44,923 nucleotides of DNA from a bacterium (GCA_028713675.1 JAQTNV010000028.1:1-44923), one strand, 5' to 3'; shown: positions 7,196 to 16,115, numbered from the stretch's first letter. Notes: generated from the sequence alone by a model not told the origin. Made by a program: numbers and translations.

Positions 7196-8500
7196 ATGGC
7201 TAAGATACTATTTGCTCCGGTTCATGTGGCCGGGCATTTTTTCCCTACCATTCCCGTGGCCCATGCCTTGAAGAAAAGAGGGCATGAGGTCATCTATATT
7301 TCCGAAATCAACATGAAGGACTATGTTGAGGGAGAAGGCTTTACCCACTACCGGGTCGGACCGGGGGTCTGGGCCGGCAACCTTCCCGAGAAGTTCCCCC
7401 AGGTTTTAAAACTCAGGGGCAATCCCCGGATTCATTTCATCCTCAAGAATGTATATCTAGGCCTCGCCCCGTATTACATCAAGGATTCCCTGCCGATAGT
7501 TAAGAGGGAGAAGCCGGATCTCATGCTTTTCGATTGTTTTTCCTACCCCGGCAGGCTCGTGGCGGAAATGACCAATACACCCTGGGTGACCATGGCCATG
7601 TTCCTGGGATTGATTCCCAGCCGGGAGATGCCGCCGTACAGCTTCGGCCTGCCTCCCCCGAAAAATTTACTGCAGGAGATGATTTACGGGGTCTGGTGGC
7701 AGGGATTAGCCCTTTACATCAAGCGTTACGATCGAATTATTAACAGCATGCGAAAAGATTTTGGCTTGCCTCCTGTTTACCGGGCTTTCCTGGATTCCGC
7801 GATTTCCCCGTATCTTTATCTGGCTTTTACCGCGTTCGGTTTCGAATATTTCCAGAAAAATCTTCCGCCGCAGATTCATCTGGTGGGTCCTTCCCTCTGG
7901 AACCGGCCCAGGAATTATCAGGCTCCGGATTGGCTGGCCAAGTTTCCCGAGAAGCGGCCGGCGGTTTACATCACCATCGGGACGGTCGAGAGTGTTTACG
8001 AAAGAAGTTTCTTCCAGCTGGTGATGGAGGCATTTCGGGAAATACCGGATGTCCAGGGGTTGATGACGGTCTGCTATCCCGGCAAGGATATCAATGGCAT
8101 GGCGGTTCCTTCCAACCTGAGGATTGAGCAGTACATCCCCAATTCCGAGATCATTCCCAAGGTAGACCTGGTCGTGCACCACGCGGGTTTCAACACGACC
8201 ATGGATTGCATGGTGTACAACAAGCCGGCGGTGGCGGTCCCCATGGAAGGGGACCAGAATGAAAACGGCCGCCGCATAGAGGTGTCGGGGGTCGGATACC
8301 GCCTGCCTTACAAGGGACTGACCCCTGTCAAGCTGCGCCAGGCGATTATGAAGGCCCTGAAGGATGAGAATTTGAAAACCAGTGTGGCGAAAATTTCCAA
8401 GGAGCTCAACCAGATGAACGGACCGGAAACCTCCGCGGATCTGATCGAGCAGTTCCTGAAAACCAAGAAGCCGGTTTACCGCTCCGACTTTAAGAAGTAG
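7196..8500 (+). CDS. family 1 (UGT/MGT-like) glycosyltransferase
   Basis: Transfers a sugar from an NDP-sugar to a small or lipid acceptor; GT-B fold, cytoplasmic or peripheral. The N-terminal acceptor domain starts with KILFAPVHVAGHFFPTIPVA. The C-terminal donor domain carries the family signature VHHAGFNTTMDCMVYNKPAV followed by P.EGDQNENGRRIE. In this family the histidine, the GFNT loop and the DQ pair bind the nucleotide sugar. At 434 aa the length is typical of macrolide, sterol or carotenoid glucosyltransferases. It converges on the lipid locus and may glycosylate its product, but it is transcribed separately and that link is inference. Glucose versus glucuronate as donor cannot be decided. 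Confidence 0.88.
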   Translation: MAKILFAPVHVAGHFFPTIPVAHALKKRGHEVIYISEINMKDYVEGEGFTHYRVGPGVWAGNLPEKFPQVLKLRGNPRIHFILKNVYLGLAPYYIKDSLPIVKREKPDLMLFDCFSYPGRLVAEMTNTPWVTMAMFLGLIPSREMPPYSFGLPPPKNLLQEMIYGVWWQGLALYIKRYDRIINSMRKDFGLPPVYRAFLDSAISPYLYLAFTAFGFEYFQKNLPPQIHLVGPSLWNRPRNYQAPDWLAKFPEKRPAVYITIGTVESVYERSFFQLVMEAFREIPDVQGLMTVCYPGKDINGMAVPSNLRIEQYIPNSEIIPKVDLVVHHAGFNTTMDCMVYNKPAVAVPMEGDQNENGRRIEVSGVGYRLPYKGLTPVKLRQAIMKALKDENLKTSVAKISKELNQMNGPETSADLIEQFLKTKKPVYRSDFKK

Positions 8501-8832
8501 TCCTTTCTCCCCTGCCTCCGGCGGGGAAAAGCCATTATTCCCGAATCTTTTTTGGAGTTTGTTTCCGTCCGTCTCCACTCAAGACGAGCCGGAGAACAAC
8601 GCAAAGCCTTTTTTTCTTTTTTGGGGGGTTAGTCCCGCTCCCTAATAAGGTGTTTGGTGTTAGGTCATAGGTGATAGGTTTAAACCCAATACCCATAACC
8701 CAAGACCTAAAACCGGATAAACCTTAGGGCCGTCCCCCAAAAAATCCAGCAAATTATTCGGAAATTAAAAGATGGGATTTCAAAAAGTTTCAAACCCCCG
8801 GCACCCGACATCTAACAACCAAAAACTGGGTT
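8501..8832. other. intergenic region with hairpin and degenerate inverted repeat
   Basis: This lies between the convergent glycosyltransferase and FabI genes. Near 8512-8530 a CCCC-T-GCC / GGC-GGGG hairpin could end transcription. At about 8656-8715 two runs of degenerate 7- to 8-mers (AGGT-CATAGGTGATAGG, then its approximate inverse CCCATAACCCAAGACCT) meet at GGTTTAAACC, forming an imperfect 60-bp inverted repeat. No gene is supported. Confidence 0.5.
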
Positions 8833-9639
8833 TTATTCAAGCTTGGTGGCGCGGCGGATAATCTCGGCATCAAAACCATTCATGGTGCTTCCGGCGTCGA
8901 TGACGATGACCTGCCCGGTGATTCCGCTGGAGGCTTCACTCAGGAGGAAGACCGCGGCATTGGCCACCTCCCGGGTGGCGAGGTTGCGCTTCCGCAGGGT
9001 GCGGAGCTCGGCGAACAGATAGGATTCCACGAAGCCGGGGATGCCGGCCGCGGCGCTGGTTTTCAGGGGGCCGGCCCCGACCGCGTTGAAGCGGATTTCG
9101 GAGAAGCGGCTGAAAGATTTGGCCAGGAAGACCAGGCTGGAATTAAGCGCGGCCTTGATCGGGGCCATGTATCCGTAGTTTTCGACCGCGAAAACGGTGG
9201 TCATGATGGAGATGGTCACCACCGAGGCCTGGGGATGGAATAAGTCCTTGAACTGGTTGGAGAGGTTGATCAGGGAAAAGCAGGAGATGTCGAAGGCCTG
9301 CAGGAAATCGGGCTTGGGGGTTTCGTGGAACGGTTTTATTCCCTGGGAGTAGTTGGCGAAAGCGATGGAATGAACCAGGCCGTGGAGCACGGGGCACTGG
9401 ACCTTGACCTCCTCGTAGAGACGCGCGATCTCTTCCTGCTTTTCGACATTGCAGACAAAGATCGGAGCCCCGGGAAGAATCTTGGTGACGCTTTTCCGGT
9501 GTTCTTCCGAAGCGACGGAGTAGAGCACCCGGGCCCCGGCTTCGGTCAGGACCCGCCCGATCTCGTAGGCCACGCTTTTTTTGTTGGCGACCCCGACCAC
9601 CAGAAAATTCTGGTCTTTAACCTTGAGGAAATCGTTCAT
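8833..9639 (-). CDS. fabI: enoyl-ACP reductase, FabI type
   Basis: Reduces trans-2-enoyl-ACP with NAD(P)H in type II fatty-acid synthesis. It has the modified Rossmann start of FabI ([18 protein letters not shown]) and the Y-x6-K catalytic pair in [11 protein letters not shown] (Tyr155, Lys162). The substrate-loop sequence [11 protein letters not shown] and the [14 protein letters not shown] end are also present; length (268 aa) is normal. The position of the second family tyrosine (E. coli Tyr146) is Ile/Met here, a mild departure. The start ATG overlaps the FabZ stop in an ATGA, so the two are translationally coupled. It is the last gene of the minus-strand lipid operon. It may serve that pathway rather than general fatty-acid synthesis. 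Confidence 0.92.
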   Translation of the reverse strand: MNDFLKVKDQNFLVVGVANKKSVAYEIGRVLTEAGARVLYSVASEEHRKSVTKILPGAPIFVCNVEKQEEIARLYEEVKVQCPVLHGLVHSIAFANYSQGIKPFHETPKPDFLQAFDISCFSLINLSNQFKDLFHPQASVVTISIMTTVFAVENYGYMAPIKAALNSSLVFLAKSFSRFSEIRFNAVGAGPLKTSAAAGIPGFVESYLFAELRTLRKRNLATREVANAAVFLLSEASSGITGQVIVIDAGSTMNGFDAEIIRRATKLE

Positions 9640-10055
9640 GCCTTGACCAGGGCGCAGGTGAATTCCACCCGCACCGCCAATTGTTCGCCGACCCGGGCCG
9701 AACCCTTGAGGAAAATGGCGTTCTGGATGCGGTCCGAGATGGACACCTCGATCGCCAGTTCCTCCCCGGGCCGGACCATTCTTTTAAAGGCGGCGTTTTT
9801 CACCCGGGTGAGCACCGGGGTGCCGGATTCCAGGCTGATCACCTGGCTGGCAATCAGGATGGCCCCGCTCTGGAAAATCGACTCACAGAGGATTACCCCC
9901 GGGACCAGGGGATTGCCGGGATAATGACCCGCAAAAAACGGCTCTTCCGGGGGAAAGCATTTGACCGTGCGGATCTGGTTAGAGGTAAGTTCCACCACCC
10001 GGTCCACGAAGAGGAAGGGGGGGCGGTGGGGGATCAGTTTGGTTATGTCTTCCAT
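9636..10055 (-). CDS. fabZ: 3-hydroxyacyl-ACP dehydratase, FabZ type
   Basis: Dehydrates 3-hydroxyacyl-ACP to enoyl-ACP; single hot-dog domain, 139 aa. It has the FabZ start ([17 protein letters not shown]). The catalytic histidine (His44, in [14 protein letters not shown]) and glutamate (Glu58, in CESIFQSGA) are 14 residues apart, as in E. coli FabZ. The usual GK.P.FPGV is GNPLVPGV and the E.AQ motif is ESIFQ, minor variants that may reflect an unusual substrate. It overlaps fabI by 4 bp. FabG lies upstream across a 387-bp repeat-bearing spacer. It probably acts with the locus ACP and ketosynthase. Confidence 0.92.
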   Translation of the reverse strand: MEDITKLIPHRPPFLFVDRVVELTSNQIRTVKCFPPEEPFFAGHYPGNPLVPGVILCESIFQSGAILIASQVISLESGTPVLTRVKNAAFKRMVRPGEELAIEVSISDRIQNAIFLKGSARVGEQLAVRVEFTCALVKA

Positions 10056-10442
10056 AGGCGGATTTCCAGGTTTAAAGGTGAAAGGTCAAAGGTGAAAAGT
10101 GAAAAAATAGAAACCAATGGCCATGTCTCCGTTGATTTTCTCTTCCCACATTTCTCCTGTTTGGTAAATCAATGTTCACAGACACCTTTCCCGTCATTCC
10201 AACGACCGCTGTTATCTAATCACTTATCGATTTCTAAGCAGCTCTTTACCCAAAATGCAAAAGCAATCAGCAATATCAATATAATAAAAAGAAGAATCCC
10301 CCTCTTTTTCTACCCGTGGTTATTACTTTGAAAGACACTTTAAACTTTAAATTTGGCTGTTTGAATATATATTAGTTCTATTCTATCTGTAAATTTACTA
10401 ACTTACTAACTCACCAACTCACCAACTCACCAACAACCGTTA
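10056..10442. other. 387-bp spacer in the lipid operon with low-complexity repeats
   Basis: Between fabZ and fabG on the minus strand there is no supported gene. Positions 10071-10107 hold a GGTGAAAGGTCAAAGGTGAAAAG-like run. Positions 10395-10434 hold five tandem octamers (TTACTAAC twice, then TCACCAAC three times). The middle is AT-rich and could contain a promoter for fabZ-fabI, making the operon two transcripts; no convincing -35/-10 pair stands out. Confidence 0.55.
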
Positions 10443-11186
10443 TTAAAGTCCTCCGGTGACTTCCAGGGTGGTTCCGTTGATATATTCGGATTCGCGGGAA
10501 GCCAGAAACAGCACGCAGGAAGCCACTTCTTCCGGTTTCCCGAAGCGCTTGAGGGGCACCTGGTCGATATAGTACTGGCGCTGTTTTTCGGGGAGATCGG
10601 CGATCAGGTCGGTGCCGATGAAACCGGGGGAAACGCAGTTGACCGTGATCCCCCGGCTGGCCACTTCCTTGGACAGGGCCCGGGTCAGGCCGACCTGCCC
10701 GGCCTTGGCCGCCGCGTAATTGGCCTGACCGGCAAAACCATATTTGCCCACGGGCGAGGTGATTGTGATGATCCGGCCGTAGCGTTTCCTGATCATGGCC
10801 TTGATCGCGAATTTGGTCATGTTATAAGTGCCGTCGAGGTGGGTGGCGATCACCTTCGACCAGTCACCGGGCGGCATCATGGCCAGGACCCCGTCTTTCC
10901 GGATCCCGGCGTTATTGACCAGGACGTCGGGAATGAGGTCCTGTTTGTCGATTTCCCGGTAAAAGTCCTCTACCTTCTGATAATCGGCCACGTTGACCTG
11001 GAAGAGGGAGAGCCGGCCGGATTGCTCGCCCAGGGAGGATTGGAAAGCGACGGCGGCGGCCTCGTTTTCGAGATAGGTGGCGATCACCTGTCCGCCCGCG
11101 GAGAGAAAAGCGGTGCTGATGGCGCGGCCGATGCCCCGGGTTCCCCCGGTGACAATCGCGACCTGGCCGGTAAAATCAAATTTCAT
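10443..11186 (-). CDS. fabG: 3-oxoacyl-ACP reductase, FabG type (SDR)
   Basis: NADPH-dependent reduction of 3-ketoacyl-ACP. Classical short-chain dehydrogenase of 247 aa with TGGTRGIG (residues 13-20), NNAG (91-94) and the catalytic Ser144, Tyr157 and Lys161 in SPVGKYG…NYAAAKAG. The C-terminus (EYINGTTLEVTGGL) is typical of FabG, so FabG is preferred over other SDRs. Its start overlaps the end of the upstream FAD oxidoreductase gene by 11 bp, indicating translational coupling. With the nearby ketosynthase, dehydratase and enoyl reductase it completes an elongation cycle within the locus. Confidence 0.92.
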   Translation of the reverse strand: MKFDFTGQVAIVTGGTRGIGRAISTAFLSAGGQVIATYLENEAAAVAFQSSLGEQSGRLSLFQVNVADYQKVEDFYREIDKQDLIPDVLVNNAGIRKDGVLAMMPPGDWSKVIATHLDGTYNMTKFAIKAMIRKRYGRIITITSPVGKYGFAGQANYAAAKAGQVGLTRALSKEVASRGITVNCVSPGFIGTDLIADLPEKQRQYYIDQVPLKRFGKPEEVASCVLFLASRESEYINGTTLEVTGGL

Positions 11187-12603
11187 GGATGCCTCCTTGA
11201 TCTCCCCGGGACGGGGAACCCAGAAAAACCTCCAGGCTGTGAGCCACGATCACGCCGTAATTGACCGTTCCCAGCCAGCCCGACATGATAATCCCGACTG
11301 AACCGGTATGAAAAAGGCCCCCGATTTCCCGGGAGATGTCCTGGCTGACCTTCAAGCCCTCGAATTTGGTCCCAAACGACGCTCCCAGCAGGTGCCCGGT
11401 GTAACGGGCGAAGGTCCGGGGGGTCGCGGCTTCCCGGTGATCAATCTTGTCGGTGATCCCGGGAAGATATCTCTCCAGGTTGGCAATCGTTTTCCCGATG
11501 AGCCTTTGTTTGTCGGCCTGATATTCCTCGTCTGAAAGGTGGGCCCAGTCATCCCACCGGGCGTTGCTGGAAGCCACGATCGTATAGCGGTTATGACCCG
11601 GGCGGATCTTGGGGGAGTAAAAGGAAAAGGACTGGCTGGTGACTTCCTTGGCCGAGAGGGCGGCCGGATCGTAATGGGGAAGGGTGGAGGTGAAAAGCAG
11701 GTCGGCGAAATCGGGGACCTCTTCTCCCTCGCGGATTCCCAGGTAGACCTGGCAGCTGGAGCCGCTCATCCGCACCGACCCGGCCAGGTCCAGGTAGGAG
11801 GGAGAAAAGTATTCTTTCCCCACCAGGTTAAGGATGGTGTGGAGCAGATTGGCGTTGGACAAAACGGCCCGGCAGCGGATCTCCTGGCCCCCGACCGTTA
11901 TCCCTGCGATTTTTCCCTGTTTCACCAGGATTTTTTCGGCACGGGCGCGGTTGCGGATGTGGACGCCGTTATTCTCCAGTTCCAGGCGCATCTCCCGGAC
12001 CAGGTTGTCGGTGCCCCCCTGAAAGGTATAAACCCCCCGGTTGAGGAAATTGGAAAAGACGATCCCGAAGGTGATCGCCGGGTCCTCCGGGGTGGAACCG
12101 TTCGCGTAGGTGATGGGTTCCATCAACAGGCGGTGGACATCGCTCCGTCCCGGGAAGGATTCCTCCAGCAATTCCCGGGTGGTCTGGGAAGACTCGGAGT
12201 AGAACTCCATTTCTTTCAGGCGCCGGAAGAACCGGTCGACCATTTCCGGCGGGACCCGGAAGTGTTCGATCAGGAGCCGGGTCAGATCGCCGAGTTCGAA
12301 GCTGCTGGTGATATTGAACTGGGGATTGTCCAGCCGGATGCGGGAGAGCTGGATGATGGAATCGGTGATTTTCTGGTTCCAGTATTTGCGGCAGCTCTTC
12401 TTCATCCCGAAGGGAAAGCCATGGAGCGAAACGTCAAAAACATGCCCTCCACGCCGCCGGAACCAGGCGGCCAGGCCGCCGAGGTTGGGCTGCTGTTCGA
12501 GGAGCAGGACTCTCCGCCCCCACTTCGCCAGCTGGTTGGCGCCGGTCAGGCCCGCGAGCCCGCTTCCGATCACCACCACATCGTATTCAGTGTTTAAATC
12601 CAT
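11176..12603 (-). CDS. phytoene-desaturase-like FAD oxidoreductase A
   Basis: A 475-aa flavoprotein of the CrtI / retinol-saturase superfamily. The N-terminal dinucleotide-binding motif is VVVIGSGLAGLTGANQLAKW with the acidic ...LLLEQQPNLGGLA following, and the C-terminal FAD segment is GLFHTGSVGIIMSGWLGTVN. No phytoene synthase, prenyl synthase or other carotenoid gene is near. Its partners are ACP, ketosynthase, FabG, FabZ and FabI, so a fatty or polyketide chain is the likelier substrate (inference). Desaturation, isomerisation or saturation cannot be told apart from sequence. It is coupled to fabG by overlap and separated from paralogue B by a 235-bp repeat-bearing gap. Confidence 0.85.
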   Translation of the reverse strand: MDLNTEYDVVVIGSGLAGLTGANQLAKWGRRVLLLEQQPNLGGLAAWFRRRGGHVFDVSLHGFPFGMKKSCRKYWNQKITDSIIQLSRIRLDNPQFNITSSFELGDLTRLLIEHFRVPPEMVDRFFRRLKEMEFYSESSQTTRELLEESFPGRSDVHRLLMEPITYANGSTPEDPAITFGIVFSNFLNRGVYTFQGGTDNLVREMRLELENNGVHIRNRARAEKILVKQGKIAGITVGGQEIRCRAVLSNANLLHTILNLVGKEYFSPSYLDLAGSVRMSGSSCQVYLGIREGEEVPDFADLLFTSTLPHYDPAALSAKEVTSQSFSFYSPKIRPGHNRYTIVASSNARWDDWAHLSDEEYQADKQRLIGKTIANLERYLPGITDKIDHREAATPRTFARYTGHLLGASFGTKFEGLKVSQDISREIGGLFHTGSVGIIMSGWLGTVNYGVIVAHSLEVFLGSPSRGDQGGIHEI

Positions 12604-12838
12604 TTTCCAGCCATCAGATATTAGATATTAATAGTAGGCTACATGAGACCGCCGCAAAACTATAAATTCATCCGCTTTCGGTCATTGCGGGTTCGCCGCA
12701 GGCGGACGCTCAATCTATTCTCCTCCGACTGATTATTATAGATTGCTTCGCTTCGCTCGCAATGACAACCTTCAGTTTTGTTTGACAACGGTCTCAAATT
12801 ATTTCCTAAACTCCAAACTCAAAACCCGAAACTCGAAA
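12604..12838. other. intergenic gap between the two CrtI-like genes
   Basis: No gene. It contains a GTCATTGCG-type inverted-repeat element (12681-12766) and a low-complexity AAACTC-CAAACTC-AAAACCCG-AAACTCG run near 12811-12842, right at the stop codon of paralogue B. Confidence 0.6.
12681..12766. repeat. MITE-like element with GTCATTGCG / CGCAATGAC ends
   Basis: An 86-bp segment is bounded by perfect 9-bp terminal inverted repeats (12681-12689 and 12758-12766). Inside are further small palindromes (CCGCAGGCGG; CTTCGCTTCG). It separates the two oxidoreductase genes of the lipid operon. Similar GTCATT-ended segments occur at 24477, 29875 and 33720. Confidence 0.7.
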
Positions 12839-14221
12839 CTATTTAAGCCCGTGCAGGTTGGCGATGGAAATGCCGCTGAGAATCGCCCCGATGATGCCCA
12901 GGAATCCCTGGTCGGTACCGCAGAGAAAAAGGTTTTTCCAGGGGGTGACCCCGGGGCGGTGCTTGACCGGTGAGCCGTAAACGGCCCCTTCGATATGGCT
13001 GGTGAACTTCACGATCGTCCGGGGGGTGAACATGTCGGTTAAAACGATATGAGGCCGGAAATCCGGGATCAGCTTCACGGCTTCGGCCCAGGAGGCCTGC
13101 AGCCAGCTTTGTTTCTGCTCCCGGTATTCCGCTTCGGGAAAAGCCAGCCAGGGCTCGGGATTCGCGATGTGGGTCAGGCGGACAATGCCTTCGGGAAGCG
13201 GTTCGGGATAATGGAAATTGTTCGGGCAGCAGATGACCCCGCTCCGGACATCCACGGCTTTCTGCGGCCGTTCGTAGGCAAACCGTTCGGAATTATTGAA
13301 AAAAATAATGGTGGAATCCAGTCCCGCTTTGCCCGGGTCGCGGTCCAGGATGTTGATGGACTCGATCAGGGCCAGGCGCCCGGTGGGCGGGCGGAGGGAA
13401 GCGGCTTCCGAACCGGAGCAGAGCCGCAGGGTTTCGGGGTATCCGGCGGAGGAAAAAATCATCCCCGCCTGCAGGACCTCGCCGTTTTCCAGCTCGACCG
13501 ATTCCACCCGGTCCCGGCCGAGGTGAAGCCGCTTGACCCCGGAGCGGAGGCGGAGCTCCCCGCCGGATTCCTTGAACCTTCTCACCAGGACGTCGAGAAT
13601 GGTCTTGGCCCCGCCCAGGGAACGGGCGAACCCCTCCTGGAAAATGCCCTTGAACATGGTGACGAACTGGGAGAAATCCACGTCGTTTTCTTCCGCGCTC
13701 CCGTAGAAAAGGAGGGGACAGAAGATCATGTCCTCGAGGAGACGGTCGGTAACATACCGGCGCACCGTTTCCCGGGCCGAGGTGTGGGGGGCGTTCAGGT
13801 CCAGGTCGTTGAATCCCATGATGAACCGGACCAGGCTCCGGAATCCGTCCGCCTGGCCGGGAAAGTTGTCCCGGATTTCCTGGGAGAAGAGCTCCGGGTC
13901 GTTGGAGAAGCGGAGTTTGATTCCGGGGAAGGCCACGGCGGAATAATTCTGGGGGCAGAGAGCAAATTCGTCGTAATCGATCCGGAGCTGGCGGAGCAGA
14001 CGGTTAAGGGGGGCCGATTTGATCCCGCGGGGGACATAGTTGGTCATGGCGTGCAGGCCGACGTCCAGGCGGCGGCCCTGGAATTTGTAATAGGAATTCA
14101 GTCCCCCTACGAGGGAATGCTTTTCGAGCAGGCAGACTTTCTTTTCGAAGTGGGCCAGCCGGATTCCCGCCGCCAGTCCCGACATCCCCGCCCCGATGAT
14201 GATGGCATCATATTGACTCAT
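12839..14221 (-). CDS. phytoene-desaturase-like FAD oxidoreductase B
   Basis: A 460-aa paralogue of the neighbouring oxidoreductase A, with the dinucleotide motif AIIIGAGMSGLAAGIRLAHF and VCLLEKHSLVGGLNSYY. A family-typical GRRLDVGLHAMTNY follows, and the C-terminal FAD contact is LFLCGTDQGFLGIIGAILSG. The two proteins are clearly diverged, so they probably catalyse different steps or form a heteromer rather than being a recent duplicate. As with A, the genes around it argue for an ACP-bound or lipid substrate. The stop codon adjoins a low-complexity run. The ACP gene lies 123 bp upstream in the same direction. Confidence 0.85.
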   Translation of the reverse strand: MSQYDAIIIGAGMSGLAAGIRLAHFEKKVCLLEKHSLVGGLNSYYKFQGRRLDVGLHAMTNYVPRGIKSAPLNRLLRQLRIDYDEFALCPQNYSAVAFPGIKLRFSNDPELFSQEIRDNFPGQADGFRSLVRFIMGFNDLDLNAPHTSARETVRRYVTDRLLEDMIFCPLLFYGSAEENDVDFSQFVTMFKGIFQEGFARSLGGAKTILDVLVRRFKESGGELRLRSGVKRLHLGRDRVESVELENGEVLQAGMIFSSAGYPETLRLCSGSEAASLRPPTGRLALIESINILDRDPGKAGLDSTIIFFNNSERFAYERPQKAVDVRSGVICCPNNFHYPEPLPEGIVRLTHIANPEPWLAFPEAEYREQKQSWLQASWAEAVKLIPDFRPHIVLTDMFTPRTIVKFTSHIEGAVYGSPVKHRPGVTPWKNLFLCGTDQGFLGIIGAILSGISIANLHGLK

Positions 14222-14344
14222 ATAAATCTGAAAACGGGTTCAAGGGGCCGGGGGTTCGGGGGAAATACACAATTGAAATATAGTGAACAGATAACAGTAC
14301 TTTGTGTTTTCTTGACCATTTGAATCCTGGAACCCTGGCCCCCT

Positions 14345-14593
14345 TTATTTTTTGAGTTTCGGACCCAGGTAGGCAACGCATTTATCGAGGGTGACCAGCT
14401 CGGGGTAATCCGCCTCCGGGACCTCAACGCCGTGACGCTTGCGCAACTCCATCACGATATCGAGAAAATCCATGGAATCGAGGTCAAGCTGTTCCCGGAG
14501 GGGAACATCGGGGGCCACGTGGCTCAGGTCTTCATCGGGGGCGATTTCGGCGATGATGGCAAAGATAAGCTTGATGATTTCTTCTCTGGTCAT
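14345..14593 (-). CDS. acyl carrier protein
   Basis: An 82-aa acidic four-helix carrier with the phosphopantetheine attachment serine in LDLDSMDFLD (Ser40); the canonical motif is DSLD/DSMD. It carries growing acyl chains for the ketosynthase, FabG, FabZ and FabI encoded around it. It differs from housekeeping AcpP in sequence and position (not next to the usual fabD-fabG-fabF set), so it is probably dedicated to this pathway. The start ATG is preceded by AGCGGAGGTAAATAGTT, a good ribosome binding site. Low-complexity CCAATTACCAAA-type repeats lie just upstream. Confidence 0.92.
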   Translation of the reverse strand: MTREEIIKLIFAIIAEIAPDEDLSHVAPDVPLREQLDLDSMDFLDIVMELRKRHGVEVPEADYPELVTLDKCVAYLGPKLKK

Positions 14594-14609
14594 AACTATT
14601 TACCTCCGC

Positions 14610-14690
14610 TTTGTAAGCTCCAATTACCAAATCCCAATTACCAAACAAACTCCGGTGTCCAAATCCCAATAACCAAACAAGACCGTTGCC
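14610..14690. repeat. low-complexity CCAATTACCAAA / CCAATAACCAAAC spacer
   Basis: A run of degenerate AATTACCAAATCCC units lies in the ACP-ketosynthase gap. Closely similar spacers precede the minus-strand starts of the glutaryl-CoA dehydrogenase (about 31328-31360) and rsmA (about 43016-43060), always in the same orientation relative to the gene. Confidence 0.6.
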
Positions 14691-14721
14691 GATATATGTT
14701 AACTTTGAACTTTAAACCTCT

Positions 14722-16029
14722 TTAAGGCGTATATCTCTTCACGATCAGCGTGCTATTCAGCCCCAGCATCCCGAAAGAATTGTTGAGGATGTATTCCACC
14801 CGGTCTTTGGCCCGGGGTTTCCCGATGATCAGGTTGGGCACCGCGCATTCGGGGTCGAGCTCGTCGACGTTGATGGTGGGGTGTACGGTCCGGTCATCGA
14901 AAGAGGGGAGGTTCCCCACCAGTTCGAGGGACCCGGCGGCCCCCATGGCGTGGCCGATGAAGCTTTTGGTGTTGTTGATAAATGCTCCGGACCGGTCCCC
15001 GAAGACTTTCCGGATCGCCTGGCACTCCATGATGTCGCCCCGGGTGCCGGTGGCGTGGGTATTAATGATGTCAATGTCCCCGGGCTGGATTCCGGCCTTC
15101 CGCAGGGCCCCGGCCATGCATTCGGCCTGCCGGTCGGAGTTGGGCAGGACAAAGTCGCTGGCGTCGGAGTTGATGAAGTAGCCGGCCAATTCCCCGTAGA
15201 TCCGGGCGCCACGCGCCCGGGCCCGTTCCAGCCGCTCCAGGACCAGGAGGCAACCCCCGTTGGAAACGACGACCCCGTTGCGTTTCAGGTCGAAGGGGCG
15301 GGAAGCCCGGGTGGGATCTTCATGCTCGGCCAGCGCCCCTTCGGCCCGGAAGCCGGCGAAGACGCCGAATTCCACCGCGCATTCGGAAACCCCCCCGCCC
15401 AGGGCGACGTCCACATCGTCCTGAAGCAGCATTTGCCATCCATGGATTATTCCGAGGTTTCCCGCCGCGCAGGCCCCACCTAGGGTGTAATGAGGGCCGG
15501 TGATTTTCAGATTTAAAGTGACTTCCCCCGCCGGGTTATTGGCGATCGAGCGGGGATTCTGGTGATGGGACCAGAAGCGGATATCATCGTTGTGTTCCCG
15601 GAGACTGTGGACCTCGAGAAATGTTTCCAGGGTTCCATGTTCGGTGATGCCGACGTACACGCCGATCCGGGAGCGGTCCGCCTCCTCCAGGTTGATCCCG
15701 GCGTTGGCCAGGGCTTCCCCCGAGCAGAAAGTGGCGATCGAGCCGGCCACCGTTCCGCGGCGGCGCGCCTTTTTGGTCTGGTGCCGGAACTCGTCAAAAT
15801 CGCAGATGCCGGCGCAGACTTTTCCCAGGTGCCGGACCTGGATATGACGGATGCCGCTGACTCCCGCCAGCAGATTGGCGCGGAACTTCTCCAGGCCGTT
15901 CCCTGCCGGCGAGGTCAAGCCTATCCCGGTGATGACAATCCGATCCTTTGTTTCGATGACAGTGTCCCCCTTACTACGTGAGCAGATTATACAACAAGTT
16001 CTAATAATAGAGCAGGTCGGGGAAGGCAA
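14722..16029 (-). CDS. beta-ketoacyl-ACP synthase, FabF/KAS II-like
   Basis: Decarboxylative Claisen condensation extending an ACP-bound chain; thiolase fold. Cys-His-His are present: GGACAAGNLG, INTHATGTRGD and KSFIGHAMGAAG. The canonical C-terminal gating loop GFGGTN is GMLGLN here, suggesting an altered acyl pocket. The start is uncertain. The frame is open to an ATG at 16149, which gives an unlikely 64-residue leader overlapping the upstream gene, and the TTG at 16029 used here has no Shine-Dalgarno. Homology begins at 15957, an ATC preceded by AAGGGGG. Counted from there the protein is 411 aa and the nucleophile is Cys163, exactly FabF spacing. It resembles ketosynthases of aryl-polyene-type loci as much as housekeeping FabF. 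Confidence 0.88.
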   Translation of the reverse strand: MPSPTCSIIRTCCIICSRSKGDTVIETKDRIVITGIGLTSPAGNGLEKFRANLLAGVSGIRHIQVRHLGKVCAGICDFDEFRHQTKKARRRGTVAGSIATFCSGEALANAGINLEEADRSRIGVYVGITEHGTLETFLEVHSLREHNDDIRFWSHHQNPRSIANNPAGEVTLNLKITGPHYTLGGACAAGNLGIIHGWQMLLQDDVDVALGGGVSECAVEFGVFAGFRAEGALAEHEDPTRASRPFDLKRNGVVVSNGGCLLVLERLERARARGARIYGELAGYFINSDASDFVLPNSDRQAECMAGALRKAGIQPGDIDIINTHATGTRGDIMECQAIRKVFGDRSGAFINNTKSFIGHAMGAAGSLELVGNLPSFDDRTVHPTINVDELDPECAVPNLIIGKPRAKDRVEYILNNSFGMLGLNSTLIVKRYTP

Positions 16030-16115
16030 GCAATCGCCGGCCCGTTCCGGTCCTGTTTCTCCGCCGATTTGCGGGCCCTTACCGGGGATCCCGGCCGATT
16101 CCGCCGGGGAAGATT

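Noticed and set aside
11176..14221. Carotenoid biosynthesis cluster
   Set aside because: Only CrtI-like enzymes are present; no phytoene synthase, prenyl synthase or cyclase, and the neighbours are ACP-dependent fatty-acid enzymes.
11539..14323. Long plus-strand frames opposite both CrtI-like genes
   Set aside because: Antisense shadows; the minus-strand frames carry FAD-binding motifs and overlap neighbours as an operon would.
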